Assembly: GCF_004664715.2 (NCBI RefSeq)
Contig: NC_051063.1
Span: forward strand, 115,430,829-115,494,828
Reading direction: 5' to 3'
Length of the DNA: 64,000 nt
DNA from: Peromyscus leucopus
Taxonomy: Eukaryota > Chordata > Mammalia > Rodentia > Cricetidae
How positions within the stretch are numbered: the first letter of the stretch is position 1; the number at the start of each line of letters is the position of its first letter. The notes below the pieces were generated by a model that worked only from the letters and a program-made list of their open reading frames with translations, was not told the DNA's origin and searched no databases. The position numbers were made by a program, and so were the translations under genes. This document shows, in pieces, positions 34,515 to 46,639 of this stretch.

Positions 34515-35110
34515 TACCATTAAACCAATTCAAGGCACAGAGCACAAAAATCCAGAAGAATGAACAGTATCTACCAAAGTTACACATATAGCTATTGCCA
34601 TAACCAGCAAATTCATACTGCTAGGTGTATGCCCAAGAGAAAGAAAGCATGCCCCTACAGAATGACAAACAAAAGCACATCCAGGTCTTGAGATGTCGTT
34701 CATTTGGAGTGCTTGCCTGAAGTCTTGGGTTCCATCCCTAGTACCACATAACTACGTACAATCCCAACAGTGGGGAGACTGAGGCAGTGGGATCAGAAGT
34801 GTAAGGTCATTCTGAGTTACTCAGAAAGTTTGAGGGCAGCTAGTGTTTTGTGAGACTATTATAAAACAAACAAAAGAACAGCCACTGCTGATTTATTCAT
34901 AAGAGCTCCAAAAGTCCCAGAAGGTACAAACTGTTGCTGATACACACATTAACATTTTACACAGCAATAAGAATGAGTGAACTGTACCAACACATAGTAA
35001 CATGCACTAAATTTGAGGAAAAAAAAGATCCAGGCACACAAAATTTCAATTTATGCTTCTAATAATACAAAATTTTAGGAAGAGGCAAAGAATTTAGAAT
35101 AGCAGTTATC
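34515..35110 (+). repeat. Ancient L1M 3' fragment split by a SINE
   Basis: 'ggtgtatgcccaagagaaagaaagcatgcccctacagaatgac' and, after the SINE, 'tgatttattcataagagctccaaaagtcccagaagg', 'cagcaataagaatgagtgaactg' and 'aggcacacaaaatttc' follow the L1 ORF2 end/3' UTR order. Decayed. Confidence 0.7.
34685..34878 (+). mobile_element. B4-type SINE (ID head plus B1-like part)
   Basis: 'catttggagtgcttgcctgaagtcttgggttccatccctagtaccac' is the ID/tRNA-Ala-like part. 'acaatcccaacagtggggagactgaggcagtgggatc...tttgagggcagc' is the B1-like part. An A-rich tail 'ataaaacaaacaaaag' closes it. Confidence 0.75.
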
Positions 35111-36718
35111 TCTTTTTGTAGGTATATTTATTGAAAAGGGGCACAGGAGGAATTTCTCTGTGGATGGAAACATTCTTTTTTATTAATCTGCCTGGAGTCT
35201 CAGGAGTGAAGGACCAGTGAAAGACATACCAAGCTTTCCTCTTCCATTTTATGCATTCTATTATGCATGACAACTGAAAATTATGCACACACACATAATA
35301 CAAGCAGAAAAAAAGAATAAAATGAAATAAAATAAAAGAGGCCAAATTACAGCTTAGTTAACATGGAAGCTAATTACTACTTAGAAGAAGGTTGCCTAGA
35401 ACTGGCCAGACTGGCTTGAACTTTACAAGAATACAACGCGATCCTCGCTTATTTTAAGCTCTCTGAGATTTACATTGCATTTGTTATCTAAGCACAGCCT
35501 AACCTTGCTTCACTAATACAGCATTCATCTCCTACAAAGTAAGTACTCTGGCCAGAAACCTGGCTTTGACAGCACAACAAGGGAGATTTTATCTCTCACA
35601 AGTGTCATGACACACAACAAGCTTATAAATGAATATGAATGCCCAAACCCCACTGCCAACTGACATTCAGCAAAACAAGGACAAACACAAACCCACCCCT
35701 CACACAAACTAGGATGTATGGTATCATCTTACCTGGTGTCTCACCAGAGACAGAGCTACACAAGAAGCCAGACCACAGTGTAAGTTCATTTCGTGCACCC
35801 GTTCTCAGAAGAAGATGAGGCTGCTATGTCAAATGTTTAGTGACATCCATTCAGGAAGGCCCATGGGTCATTTTTGTAGTGGAGAGAGGTTTGTTGGTGA
35901 GTCCAGAACACCTGGGGGCTGAGGACAATCACTCTAAACATGTGCTTCAATTGTCTCGGTGGCTTCTCCTTTTTTACTCTAATTCTATACTACCACTTTT
36001 AGAAATGTCCCCGAGTTACTCTGGCTCCTCAGACATTGCTGGCCTCTGATGTATTCCTTCCACACATCTCTTCTTCTCTGTTTTATACTCATTTTGTAGT
36101 TTTCCTCTCAAAGAATAGTCACACATCATCAAAGTAATATAGATACTGGGTATGCTATAAAAAGTACAACTAAGTACTGTCAGGGTGTTTGGCAATTCTT
36201 GAAGGCTGGCTGTGAAGAAATTAGCTGAGGCCGGGGATAAAGGAATCCTGGTCCCACAGTAAAGTTTGGCAACATTGTTGCCTGTTCAAACCTGGAGTAT
36301 TTCCAGCTAGAATGTTGAAAGTATCAACTGGTTTTAAAATGCCATACATGTTTAGACAGAAAGCAAAGAGGTACAAAGGAGCTTCTCAACATTTTTAAGA
36401 ATTTGAAGCAAATATCAAGAATCTAAGCACTTTCATTTAAAAAACAAAACAAGAAAACACCCGTTTTTCATTCCATGCCTCTCTAGATGGCAAACGGTTC
36501 TGAAATCAAAGCGTTCTTTAAGAAGTTCAAGTCCAGGTACAGCTGTATGGATCTTCGGATTCTTTGTTAAGACTGTGGGAATTTGGAGGGTTTTTTTTTC
36601 CCCCTGTGTCAAGGCTGGTCAAAGGGGCTTCCAAGCCTATGAAAGGCATTTTCCTCCCAACTCTAAGTCCAAAATAGAAGTGTCTGTTTCAGGGACTTTA
36701 GGGTATGGCTTTTCAATT
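35111..36718. other. Intergenic, no recognised gene
   Basis: No exon or repeat landmark recognised except A-rich stretches near 35310-35340. Short frames at 35525-35707 and 35840-36049 have no recognised similarity. Confidence 0.4.
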
Positions 36719-36793
36719 TTTATCTATCTATCTATCTACCTATCTATCTATCTATCTATCTACCTATCTATCTATCTATCTATCTATCTATCT
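36719..36793. repeat. (TATC)n tetranucleotide microsatellite
   Basis: About 18 tetranucleotide units with two 'tacc' variants. It encodes the meaningless Ile-Tyr-Leu-Ser repeat frame. Confidence 0.97.
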
Positions 36794-36944
36794 GCCATAG
36801 AGGGAGCTTCCACATTTTAGAGACTTGCATTGGCAGAATCACTTGCTGCTTGATGTGAAAAAGAATACATCTCTCACTACATCAGCTTTTAATGTTTCTA
36901 TGGGCAAATGTATATTTAATCTTTCAAGCTTTTTAAGATTGTCT

Positions 36945-37130
36945 CTTGTAGGGCAGGCTGGTTTGGAATTTATTATATAGCCAAGTGAGGATGATCTGCC
37001 CTTGAGTTTCAGGTCCTCATATCCCCACCTCTTGAACATGGGGATTACAGGTGGTGACACTACCACACCCAGTTTGTGTGACGCTGGGGATTGAACTCAA
37101 GGCCTCGCACATGATCAACTTCCTATACTT
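36945..37130 (-). repeat. B4-type SINE, antisense
   Basis: 'ggcaggctggtttggaatttattatatagccaag...gaacatggggattacaggtggtgacactaccacaccc' (B1-like) followed by 'gtgtgacgctggggattgaactcaaggcctcgcacatgatcaac' (ID-like) is the antisense B4 order. Confidence 0.75.
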
Positions 37131-37604
37131 ACATCTTGAAAGTAAAAAAATTTTACTTTAAATAAATTGATGGAGGGTGTGAAGCTATGTTGAAACAAAT
37201 ACTGTGCTACATGTAACTTTTGAAAATTTTGCTTATTGTCAACAAAGTATAGATGGATATTACATATTGTAGTAATAAAGAAGTACTGGAGTCTGCTTAG
37301 TGAAAGTCATGCTTTATATCATTCTTGTGTCTGAATACATGTCTATAATGGCTTTATACAGATCTGAACAAATTCCTCACTGTGAAATACGTGCTCTACA
37401 CCAAATCTTAAGGACACCCCCATTCTTTTCAATTGATACCCATAAAGGTAGAATATTGCAAGAACAATCATTTTCAGTTCACATCTTCAAGTTTCTGAAT
37501 TCCACCCAAATTGTCAGATTACTCCCTTTCCCCCACTTACTGTGCATCTTCTTTAAAGAAATTCTGGTTCATCTTGCTGATGAGGCTCAAAGCTTGAGTT
37601 GGCC
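37131..37604. other. Intergenic, no recognised feature
   Basis: Nothing recognised. The 155-codon plus frame from 37300 runs into the CCTT repeat and has no family similarity. Confidence 0.4.
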
Positions 37605-37677
37605 CCTTCCTTCCTTCCTTCCTTCCTTCCTTCCTTCCTTCCTTCCTTCCTTCCTTCCTTCCTTCCTTCCTTCCTTC
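37605..37677. repeat. (CCTT)n microsatellite
   Basis: About 18 uninterrupted CTTC units, a pure purine/pyrimidine strand asymmetry capable of triplex formation. It abuts the LTR-like element that starts at 37678. Confidence 0.97.
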
Positions 37678-38035
37678 TGTGGTGGTATTCTAATTGTACT
37701 GAAATGTGATTTTGATTGTATGTTAATAAATAAAGTTGCCCGGGGGTCAGAGCTATTAGAGCCATAGCAAGACTGTGGCGGTGGTGGCACACGCCTTTAA
37801 TCCCAGCACTTGGTAGAAGAGCTAGGTAGATCTCTGTGTGTTCAGGGATACAGCCAGCATTGGAGACATGCGCCTTTAAGACCTGGGGGGCTGTACATAC
37901 AGGCAGTGATGAGGCAGTCATGTGTTTGGGTTTACAACCAATGAGAAGACAGAACAAAAAGACCATGAAAAGACATACACACAGGAAGTAGCTGGAGCAG
38001 TAGCTGAGAGCTACATCCTAATCCTTAGGCAGAGT
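37678..38035 (+). mobile_element. LTR-like element with embedded B1-type segment
   Basis: Starts TGTGGTGGTATTCTAATTG, has 'gttaataaataaagttgccc' near the start, then a B1-like stretch 'ggcggtggtggcacacgcctttaatcccagcacttgg...tctctgtgtgttcagggat'. It ends 'caccggaagtag'-like at 'acaggaagtagctggagcagtagctgagagc'. I recognise this arrangement from rodent LTR-type repeats with internal SINE-derived sequence. The right end is approximate and no target duplication was found. Confidence 0.6.
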
Positions 38036-38044
38036 AATTCTGGG

Positions 38045-38215
38045 CTTGGTATGGGCTTTTGAAACCTCAAAGCCCACCCCGAGTGACACACTTCCTCCAA
38101 TAAGGCCACACATCTTAATCTTTCTAATCCTTTCAAATAGTGCTACTCCCTGGTGACCAAGCATTCAAACATATGAGCCTCTGGGGGCCATTCTTACTCA
38201 GACCACTGCAGAACC
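38045..38215. repeat. Interspersed repeat fragment, family unassigned
   Basis: 'cctcaaagcccaccccgagtgacacacttcctccaataaggccacacatcttaatc...ccaagcattcaaacatatgagcctctgggggccattcttactcagaccactgc' is a common rodent interspersed repeat end. I cannot name its class with confidence. Confidence 0.5.
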
Positions 38216-38730
38216 CTATTCCGAAGACGTTCTAATGCCTTCCTATTCTAGAGTCCCTATAGCAGCATTAGACACGAGTGCCCTCCCTTTCCTGTGATCC
38301 TCTGAGCCTGCCCAGCAGTAGATGGCCAATACAAAACAAACTCAATGGTCTTTTTGGAGATGTTTTGACTCATAATGCTTTGCTTGGGCATTGTTTTTTA
38401 AACCTTACTTGTCTTTTGGTTATTTATTATGTTTTCCAATTTTATGCTTAATGGCTTTATGTGTATGTGTCTGCATGTGTGAATGTTTCTCATGCTTTTT
38501 CATTGCTTGTTTTTTTTCTCTTATTTGTCTGCTTTGTTTATTTTATTGATTTGTCTTTTTTTTTTCTAAGACAGAGAGAAAGAAGGCATGGAGTTGGATG
38601 GGTTGAGAGATTGAGAGGATCTTGGGGGATCTGAAGGGGGGAAACATGTTCATAAGTTCAGAATATACTGTATGAAAAATTAGTTTCAGTGAAAAAGAAA
38701 AAATAAAGTACTGTGCATTAGAGTATGATA
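38216..38730. other. Intergenic, T-rich, no recognised feature
   Basis: T-rich sequence around 38390-38570, with no landmark. Confidence 0.4.
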
Positions 38731-39778
38731 GTTTGTTATTTTTAAACATAATTTCTTTATTGGTTCTTTGGGAATTTCACATCATGCACCCCGATTTCTT
38801 TCATTGCCCAGGCCTTCCATATCCTCCCTTTACTCTTACAGCACCCTCCCCCAAAGGAAAATTAAAGAAATATTAAAACTAAACCAAACCAAACATACAG
38901 AAAAACCCCACTTTGCTCCTCTGTCTTTCCCCCTATCCAACACCTTCTCATTTGTCTTAGAGGCATAGGGAGACATGGTGTGTCATGCAGGATAACCTTT
39001 TGCCCTTTAGGCTTTACTTGCAAATGTTCATTGCAGTGAGTCATTAGTCTGGTTCAAGGCCTCTGGTTTCTGGTACACCTTCATCACTGGGCCTTCTCTG
39101 AAACTCCTCTTGGATATCCTGTGGCTGCTCCAAGTCATGAAGATCCTGTGGGTACTGTTCTGCAGGATCAGTAAACCTTAAAGATGGGGTAGATGCTAGG
39201 GTGGCCCAACCAAAGGCCCTGGATGTGAGCCTGGGTGGTAGGTGAGCTGGTCCTTCTGGGCTGCTGGGGCTGCCCCCTCAGGTGTGGGGACAGAGCAAGA
39301 TCTCCTATGCCCATGCTATCAGGGCCAGTTCTCCACACCTGTGGTGAGGGGTGGGGCCGTCTCTCTTGAGTGCAGGGAGTCATCTCTCCCATGCTTGGGC
39401 CATTGCAGCCCACTCTCCTGTGAGGGTTAGGGCCAACTCTCTTGCTGCAGTGTCCAGTGAGGGGCAGGGCCAGCTTTTCCAGGGCTAGTGAAGGACAGGG
39501 TTGGCTCAGCCTGACCCTCGGATTTCATCATGCCTGGTTCTTATGGCCCCCTCTGGTAACACATGCCACAGACATCAACACAGATTCCAGCTGCAATAGG
39601 ACCATGGACCCAGACATGGCCCTTGGCAGCAGCTTGGGCCTGGCCATCACCATGGCCCCTATGACAGCTTAGGCCACTTAGATCAATATGGCCCAAGTGA
39701 TAGCATGGCCCTTGGACACCAACAAGGCCACAGGTTGTGACCCAGACCCTGGGCATCAGTGTGGATCGTTTGTTATTT
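38731..39778 (-). mobile_element. L1 3' end (GC-rich 3' UTR), antisense, with target duplication
   Basis: 11-bp duplication 'gtttgttattt' at 38731-38741 and 39768-39778. The interior runs from an AT-rich end ('taaacataatttctttattggttc') to GC-rich sequence with repeated 'gcatggcccttgg', 'gcagcttgggcctggcc' and 'ccaacaaggccacagg', typical of the long GC-rich 3' UTR or spacer of some rodent L1 lineages. No ORF2 is included, so it is strongly 5'-truncated. Plus-strand frames here are UTR artefacts. Confidence 0.7.
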
Positions 39779-40359
39779 ATACATAATACTTTTCTTCAAA
39801 TACTTGAAGAAGAAAGGATGCTTGTGTGTAATGCACTTAAGTTTTTTCATTTAAAGCTTTACAGCATTTTTCTTGCAGACCACCAGGTTTTCAGGCATAG
39901 ATTATTGATGTTAGGAGAGTAAGCTTGTGTTACTCTTCTTGTAATGGCTAGGACAAACTTACACTGTGTGTTTCTGACCCACCTCCTTTCTGAGCTGGAG
40001 ACCTTTATGAACACTGTGATTATTTTGTTCCCATTCTAGTACTCTATATTGGACATGTGGAGTGGGGATGATAGCTTGAACAGCAGATCGTCAGGAAGGT
40101 CTTGGACTTTGAACAGGATGTGGTAACGATTGGGTATTTTCAGTTGTCTCTCTTGGCATGCACATTCATGTGTGGGAAGGATGATGAGTTCAGATGTTTG
40201 GGTAGCCAGAGGCATAGCACTATGGCTGATGTTATTAGTTACTCTAGTATCTGTTTTGCCATTTTGTGCCGTGATACAACCATCAGATGTTAGCTGCCAT
40301 TTGTCCAAGCTAACATCATGTTACACAAACGTTAGTGGACTCATTTGCTCCAGCCTACT
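39779..40359. other. Intergenic, no recognised feature
   Basis: No landmark. Overlapping 63- and 90-codon frames on opposite strands (40036-40308) have no similarity I know. Confidence 0.4.
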
Positions 40360-40525
40360 GCAAGGTTTCTTTTTCTTTTCCTTTTTGGAAAAGACAAAGT
40401 CTCATGATGCAGTCCTAGGCTGGCCTCAAATTCACTCTGCAGCTCAGGCTGGCCTTGAACTCCAGACCCTCCTGCTTAGCCTCCTAAGTGCTAGGATTAC
40501 AGGTGTGTGCTGCCAGGCACAACCT
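40360..40525 (-). repeat. Old B1-related SINE with duplicated arm, antisense
   Basis: 'ctaggctggcctcaaattcactctgcag' is followed at once by 'ctcaggctggccttgaactccagacc' and then 'ctcctaagtgctaggattacaggtgtgtgctgcc'. The repeated 'aggctggcct' arm suggests a dimeric or internally duplicated 7SL-derived element. Confidence 0.7.
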
Positions 40526-40774
40526 AAGAAGAAGTTTGGTGTCTTTCCCCCTTTCTCTGCCTTTTCGGCTAGTGTGTAGGTGCCACGTTGTCGAAGTGGT
40601 CATTTTATAATCAGTGCAGCAATCACAGGTGACAGCTGGCAGGGTACCCTGAGAAGAACGTGATGTTATATAATATATAACATATATAATATATGTGGTC
40701 AGGCATTCTTCAGATGGCTCACACCTACCTTATCTATTTATTGTCCAAAATCTAGAATACTAGTTTCACAACGC

Positions 40775-40870
40775 AGGAACACATCTTTTCCACATCTGTC
40801 TCTCCAGGGCTTCAAACAGGGCTTGGAAAATCGTATTAGTTTAGTAAATATTGTAGAAAGAACTGGATTG
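40775..40870 (+). repeat. L2 3'-end relic
   Basis: 'ccacatctgtctctccagggcttcaaacagggcttggaaaatcgtattagtttagtaaatattgtag' fits the L2 3' end. Between 40526 and 40775 there is an AT-rich palindromic patch (40664-40682). Confidence 0.5.
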
Positions 40871-41469
40871 ATGGTGAGGGACTAATCTAAAGGTAATGAA
40901 TTTTTGCTTTAAAAAGTACAGACTTTAGAAGTCCAAAGAAAGCAGGCTATTACACACAAAGAAACGAACACTAAAGTGCAATATATGGCAGGTGGTTTGC
41001 CATGGCAATCAATCTTAGATAAAGCTCTCAGGCCAGGCAGGAATCTGATCTGCACCATTGCTGCCTCTGCTGTGTGCCCTACCTGGGTGATGAGCACCTA
41101 CCTGTGAAGGACCCTGTTGGTAGGACTGCTTAGTCATTAGGGTCTGACCAGGCCTTTCTGTATATGGTATGTATTTGAACACAGCCAAATGAGCATTATC
41201 AAGGCTTCCCAGGCACAATAGCGCTTAGGAGGTTGAGCAACTAGCAAGAACGTGGAGGTTCTGTTGCAACCACAGGCAGCCTTAGGTGAACACCTGGGAG
41301 AGCTGGCACAACCGCGGAGCGAGCTTCCTCAGGCTGGTCCAATGGCGAACCTTTCTCCTCCAGCTCCCAGCAAAGATATCAGATCCTTTTGTTCCACTAC
41401 CCTCTGCCTTACTTGGCCGGGCTTTGAAAGGTCGCAGGCTGAGCTATATAGCCTGACCCAAGCGGGATC
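40871..41469. other. Region just upstream of the CpG island
   Basis: No repeat recognised after 40880. A CCAAT box-like motif occurs at 41339-41343 and a TATA-like 'ctatatag' at 41444-41451, both 360-475 bp upstream of the Tmem135 ATG. Their roles are unproven. Confidence 0.4.
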
Positions 41470-42080
<611 letters not shown>

Positions 42081-43302
42081 GAGCTGTCACCGGACGCCTG
42101 TTGCTAGGATGGGGGTGTGCACCTGGTTTGCAGGGTCGAGAGTGCCAGACACTTGAGAACCTGGATCCAGGGACTTTGTGATGGAGAGTTATTGGAGCTC
42201 ACTTAGTCAATGCATGCCTGAGTCTCTTCCTTAGCCCCCTTTGCCTCCCTCCTGGCACCACAAGCCCTGCAGCTACAGATCATCTCTCAGTTCGAGATGA
42301 CAGAGATGTGACTTGAGGATTTTGATCTTTCAAAAGTTTCCAGAGTAGACTCCTAGTTTGAGTGAGAATTTGTGCGGTGATTTCGAGTCATTGAAGGTGT
42401 TTTAGGACATCTGACTTACGTCGCCGAGGTAATTTTCTTGCACAGGTTTACATGTGGGGCAGTTTATAGAGTATCTGAAAACCTACCTTTAACACTGACA
42501 ACTGATAAGGATATTTTCTCCTAAAGAGCGTCACTGTTTTCTTCAGTAACCACATCCTTGGCATTAAAGATCGATTACTTGGCCACTAAAGTTCATTGTC
42601 ATTTTCTTATCTGTTGAAATCTGTCTACAAAGAGGGTAGACATCATATTTTATATGTTTCCTAAAAGTTTATTCACTATTCAATGGATGATCTATTCTTT
42701 TTTGTTGAAGTAATAATTTGGACCAATGACATCCTTCCTTGACAGTATGATTATGCTTGTAACTTATGGAGAAGTCTAATTCGTCATTATTGACACAACA
42801 CAGGGAGAGATAGTGACCCCCTTTGAGTTTGTAGAAGCCAACTTTCATTTTTTTATGGTGTAGACTGGTACTTCTCCACCTTTAATGTATTTCAAGAAAA
42901 TCCCAGGGATCTTGTTAGAATGGGGTTTCCGATTCAGTAGGTCTTGGTGGGGGCTGGAGAGTAAATTTTGATGAACTGTAAAGGTGTATTGATATTGGGG
43001 AATCTCCCCCCCCTTTAGTAGTAAGGCTCTAGATTAGAGGCCAATAATAGACTTTTATTTATGTAAATCTGTATCTGCATATACATTTTTCCTCAAAGAC
43101 TGCTGTTATTGGCTCTTCTGTATGAATTATGGCCAGCCTTTGATTCATCATTACTATGTTATTATTTGGTGTTGCCAGGGTTCTTAACCCATTGTCTTGG
43201 ACTGTCAAGACAAGAGTCCTACTGTTGAACTTTGCCCCAGATTTTTTTTTTTTTTACATCAACAAATACATTGGGCTCTTGATCATCTGCACAAAAAGAC
43301 TG

Positions 43303-43400
43303 TTCTAGGCTGAGGAGGTAGCTCATTGGTAGGGCCTTTGCTTAGCATGTGCAAGGTCCTATGTTCTGACTCCTTGCCCAGTTCCATCACCCTTGACAAA
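43303..43400 (+). repeat. ID-type SINE
   Basis: 'aggctgaggaggtagctcattggtagggcctttgcttagcatgtgcaaggtcctatg' is a tRNA-Ala-like ID head with A and B box remnants, and 'gacaaaagaaagcaagac' is a decayed tail. An L2/MIR-like 'attcattcattcatttgatgaacatttgttgaatgcctgg' follows at about 43520-43570. Confidence 0.7.
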
Positions 43401-43934
43401 AGAAAGCAAGACAAAACTAATCCAGGCAATTTGTTCAGAGATTGTTCTTGATTTCAAGGATTAGGAACTTGATGAGAAGAATGTTTACCCTATGCAATTT
43501 CTCCCAAGAGCCACACAGAATCATTTATTCATTCATTCATTTGATGAACATTTGTTGAATGCCTGGTATTTGTTATATTTACAGCATAGACAATTTATTA
43601 ATTCTGTTCTGTGTTACGGTCATTGAGGGAAGCAACTGGGGCAGAGATTCTCCTACTGTAGAAGGTAGGATCAGTGGGGATCAAGAAAAGACTTGTCATA
43701 CAATTACATTGTCAACTAGATTAAATAGTTCTTGAGAACAAATTTCCTATCTTGTGGCTTTATATTTTCTTACACTTGTGTATTTCACATTGTTGCTTAT
43801 CAGTGGTTGTGAAGTGAAATTGGTGACAGCTGACTGGTGTTTTATTTTTAAGTGAAACAGATTAGAAAATGTTAGCCCATTTCAGGCACTAAGGCTAAAC
43901 AGTGCAGTTTGACTTAGGCCTTGATATAGATGTG

Positions 43935-43936
<2 letters not shown>

Positions 43937-43983
<47 letters not shown>
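43937..43983. repeat. (TG)n microsatellite
   Basis: About 23 TG units without interruption. Confidence 0.97.
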
Positions 43984-43984
<1 letters not shown>

Positions 43985-44164
43985 TAAGTAGAGCACATAG
44001 TCACACTGTACTTTCTGTAGGAGTTCTGTAGTTGCTGATCTGGGTTTGCATCTCACCTCTGTCAGTTACCAGCTGACTTTACGAATGTATCCTTTTTTTG
44101 TGTTTGTGTGTGGTGAGGTAAGATAGTGCACTGGTGATCTCCCACATATTTTCTGTGATCTTTT

Positions 44165-44345
44165 TTTCCATTTTGGAGGCAAGGTCTTATGACCTTGAGC
44201 TTTGGATTCTCCAGCCTCGACCTCTCAGCACCTAGGATTACAGGTGGGCACCCCCAGGCATGGTTTATACAGTGCTCCTATCAAACTCAGAGCCTTATGC
44301 ATACTAGGTAGGCACTCTGCCGATTGAGCTATAGCCCTAGCTTGT
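44165..44345 (-). repeat. B4-type SINE, antisense
   Basis: 'ggaggcaaggtcttatgaccttg...cagcacctaggattacaggtgggcac' (B1-like) then 'ctatcaaactcagagccttatgcatactaggtaggcactctgccgattgagctatagccc' (ID-like). Confidence 0.75.
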
Positions 44346-44649
44346 AATGTGTCTTGAATATGTGTTTTTTTCTTTCTCTCCTCTCCAGTGGCACTTAGGA
44401 GTAAAGTCTGCTTCCAGTTAGAGTTAGTGGAATTTGACTTTGGCCTTGAAAATAAGATTGGACTTGATTTATGATGTAAGTGTATAGGGTGCACATTAAC
44501 AGAGGGAGGTAATAGTGTGACTTGAGGGAGAAATCCAAGAGTTTCGTAAGAGAAAGAAAATGTACAATGTATAAAACAAAGGCTTGTTTGTAGTTAGGTA
44601 CTATAATTCCTCTTGAACATTCTGTGTTTGCTCCTTCACACATTTTATC

Positions 44650-44755
44650 TTATACAGCTGTGACTCCATCTGAAGATTATTCCCACTTTATGAATAAGGA
44701 AACAGAACATTAGAGAAATTAATCGTGCTTTATAAGATTTTAGGGTAGTAAGGTA
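44650..44755 (+). repeat. MIR-like fragment
   Basis: 'ttattcccactttatgaataaggaaacagaacattagagaaattaatcgtgctttataag' matches the MIR middle region. Confidence 0.6.
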
Positions 44756-46085
44756 AAAGGACAGGGTTATGACCTTGTTTTGTGATCCAATATCAGACCA
44801 AAGGTCAGGCCAAAGGAACAGTTTGTTTTTGTTTTATTTTTTTAGCCAAGGAGGTTCCAGGAACACATGCTTCGAAAGGATGAGGAATCCTGTGGCAGTC
44901 GCTGTGGAGTTGGAAGGATGGTTAGGAGTTGTAGTTACTTCATCTAATGGTCCAGAGAGTTAGAAGTCCCATGGAGTCCCAGCTGTGCTTCCCTAGCAGC
45001 GAGAGCTAAGGAAAATTAGATTTTATCTCCCTCTATCTTGCTAAAAGATAATTTACCATGTTTTAGGGCTTTTGTTTGGACTTTGAGTAGGACGGCAGTG
45101 TGTAGGAATAGCAGCTGACATAAGCTGACATAATAAGTCCCTAATGCAGTGGGGTTTGCTGTTGAAATATGTCCATTTGATCGCTCCATCTCCTATTAGA
45201 GCAGACAGCTTTTATTCAGAACCAGCACTGTTCGCAAGTTCTGAATGAGTTCAGGTATGAATGAACTGTAGAATAGTCCAGGGCTAGGTTGGCATTTGGC
45301 ATGCTTGCCAGAGGAAATGAAAGGGCAGTTTTAGAGGCATCTCACTGGAAGAATAAACAGGACATGAAGAAGGAGGATTTGGGGAACAACGTGAAGACCT
45401 GCTAATTAATATTTATAGGGTTATAGATCATGTGGAAGCCATTGCTTTCATTGATAGAAATGGAGGCGTCTGACTGGAAGACTTTGGTAAGGAGAATATT
45501 CTGGAACCTGTAAAATGGGCCTTATATTATTTCCCTTTCATTTGAAATAAGCATTAATCTAATGGTTTTTGTATTTTCCTCATATTGTTCTCTTGTTCTA
45601 TGCGTTTGTCCTCATTTTTCTTTTACCTTCTGCTTAAGACATTTTGAAATGTAGACATACCATTTTTTATTCTGATGAACAATTTAGAGTTCAATTATAA
45701 AGAAATATAAAATGCCAATTTTGATTCAGTTATTAATACAGTGGACTAATCGATAAAGAGAACGAATGCTTCAGAAAGTTGCTAGAAATCATTTCATAGA
45801 GTTTTGTGAAGTCATATAAAGCTCCCTCCCATGAGATTTAGATCATGTTAAATCCCTTCACTTGACAATCCTAAAGTGATTTAAACCCCTAGTACTACTG
45901 ACGATTCACAAAGAATGGTTGTTAATAAGAACTGTTATTCTCTATGTAAATATATTGTCACAGATGAATTTATAGTAGAAAGTACGGCGTCCCTAAAGAC
46001 AGACCTAGACTGAAAAGATGAAATTCAACATAGCTGTGAATGAAATTTTGGTCTGCATCTCTGTGTGTCTTCGAGCACACATATA

Positions 46086-46330
46086 TACAGTCTTTTTTTT
46101 TTTATAATTTAATTTAATTTTACATATCAGCCACGGATTCCCTTGTTCCCCCCCCTCCCGCCTCCCCCTTCTCCCCAGCCCCCCCCCCCCATTTCCATCT
46201 CCTCCAGGGCAAAGACTCCCCTGAGGATTGAGTTCAACCTGGTAGGTTAAGTCCAGGCAGGTCCAGTCCCCTCCTCCTAGGCTGAGCCAAGTGTCCCTGT
46301 GCCTACTTGTGATAATGATGCCTTCAGGTT
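46086..46330 (-). mobile_element. L1 3' UTR end, antisense, with poly-C tracts
   Basis: T-run, then 'ttttacatatcagccacggattcccttgttcc', C-runs, 'atctcctccagggcaaagactcccctgaggattgagttcaacctgg' and 'gtccaggcaggtccagtcccctcctcctaggctgagccaag'. This is the recognisable rodent L1 3' end. Only about 240 bp is present. Confidence 0.85.
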
Positions 46331-46639
46331 CTTTTCCTGACACCAAACCAAGCCAACATTTTATTGAAACAACCTGCCTCCAGAGAAGTATTTTTTGTTG
46401 TTCTTATTCCTCATCTTTACATTTTTTACTCATTTTTTTTTCTTTTTTGTTAACATTCACAGAAATGGGTTGAGGTTTTAGTGTCTTAGGAGTAGGATTA
46501 TGTTGCTGTAGATATGGTTACTTGCCTGTTTTCTTTCCTATATGTAACTGTGGGCTGCAGAAAAGACTGTAGATATAAGCTAAGTTCATTTGATCAAAGG
46601 TAGGGTTTAACTCTGCAATTTAATTTTTAAAAAATTTTT

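Noticed and set aside
36719..37677. CRISPR-like array from regular repeats
   Set aside because: The tetranucleotide arrays have no spacers, and the genome is a rodent's.
37300..37966. 155- and 137-codon overlapping frames near 37.3-37.9 kb as genes
   Set aside because: They read through the CCTT array (Phe-Leu-Pro-Ser and Lys-Glu-Gly-Arg repeats) and LTR/SINE sequence.
40664..40682. TGTTATAT-AAT-ATATAACA palindrome as a second hairpin finding
   Set aside because: Arms are only 8 bp and pure AT apart from one pair, which is expected by chance in AT-rich DNA.
41442..41451. TATA box 'ctatatag' for Tmem135
   Set aside because: It lies about 365 bp upstream of the ATG, outside the densest CpG part. 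CpG-island promoters of this kind usually lack TATA. Kept only as a motif note.
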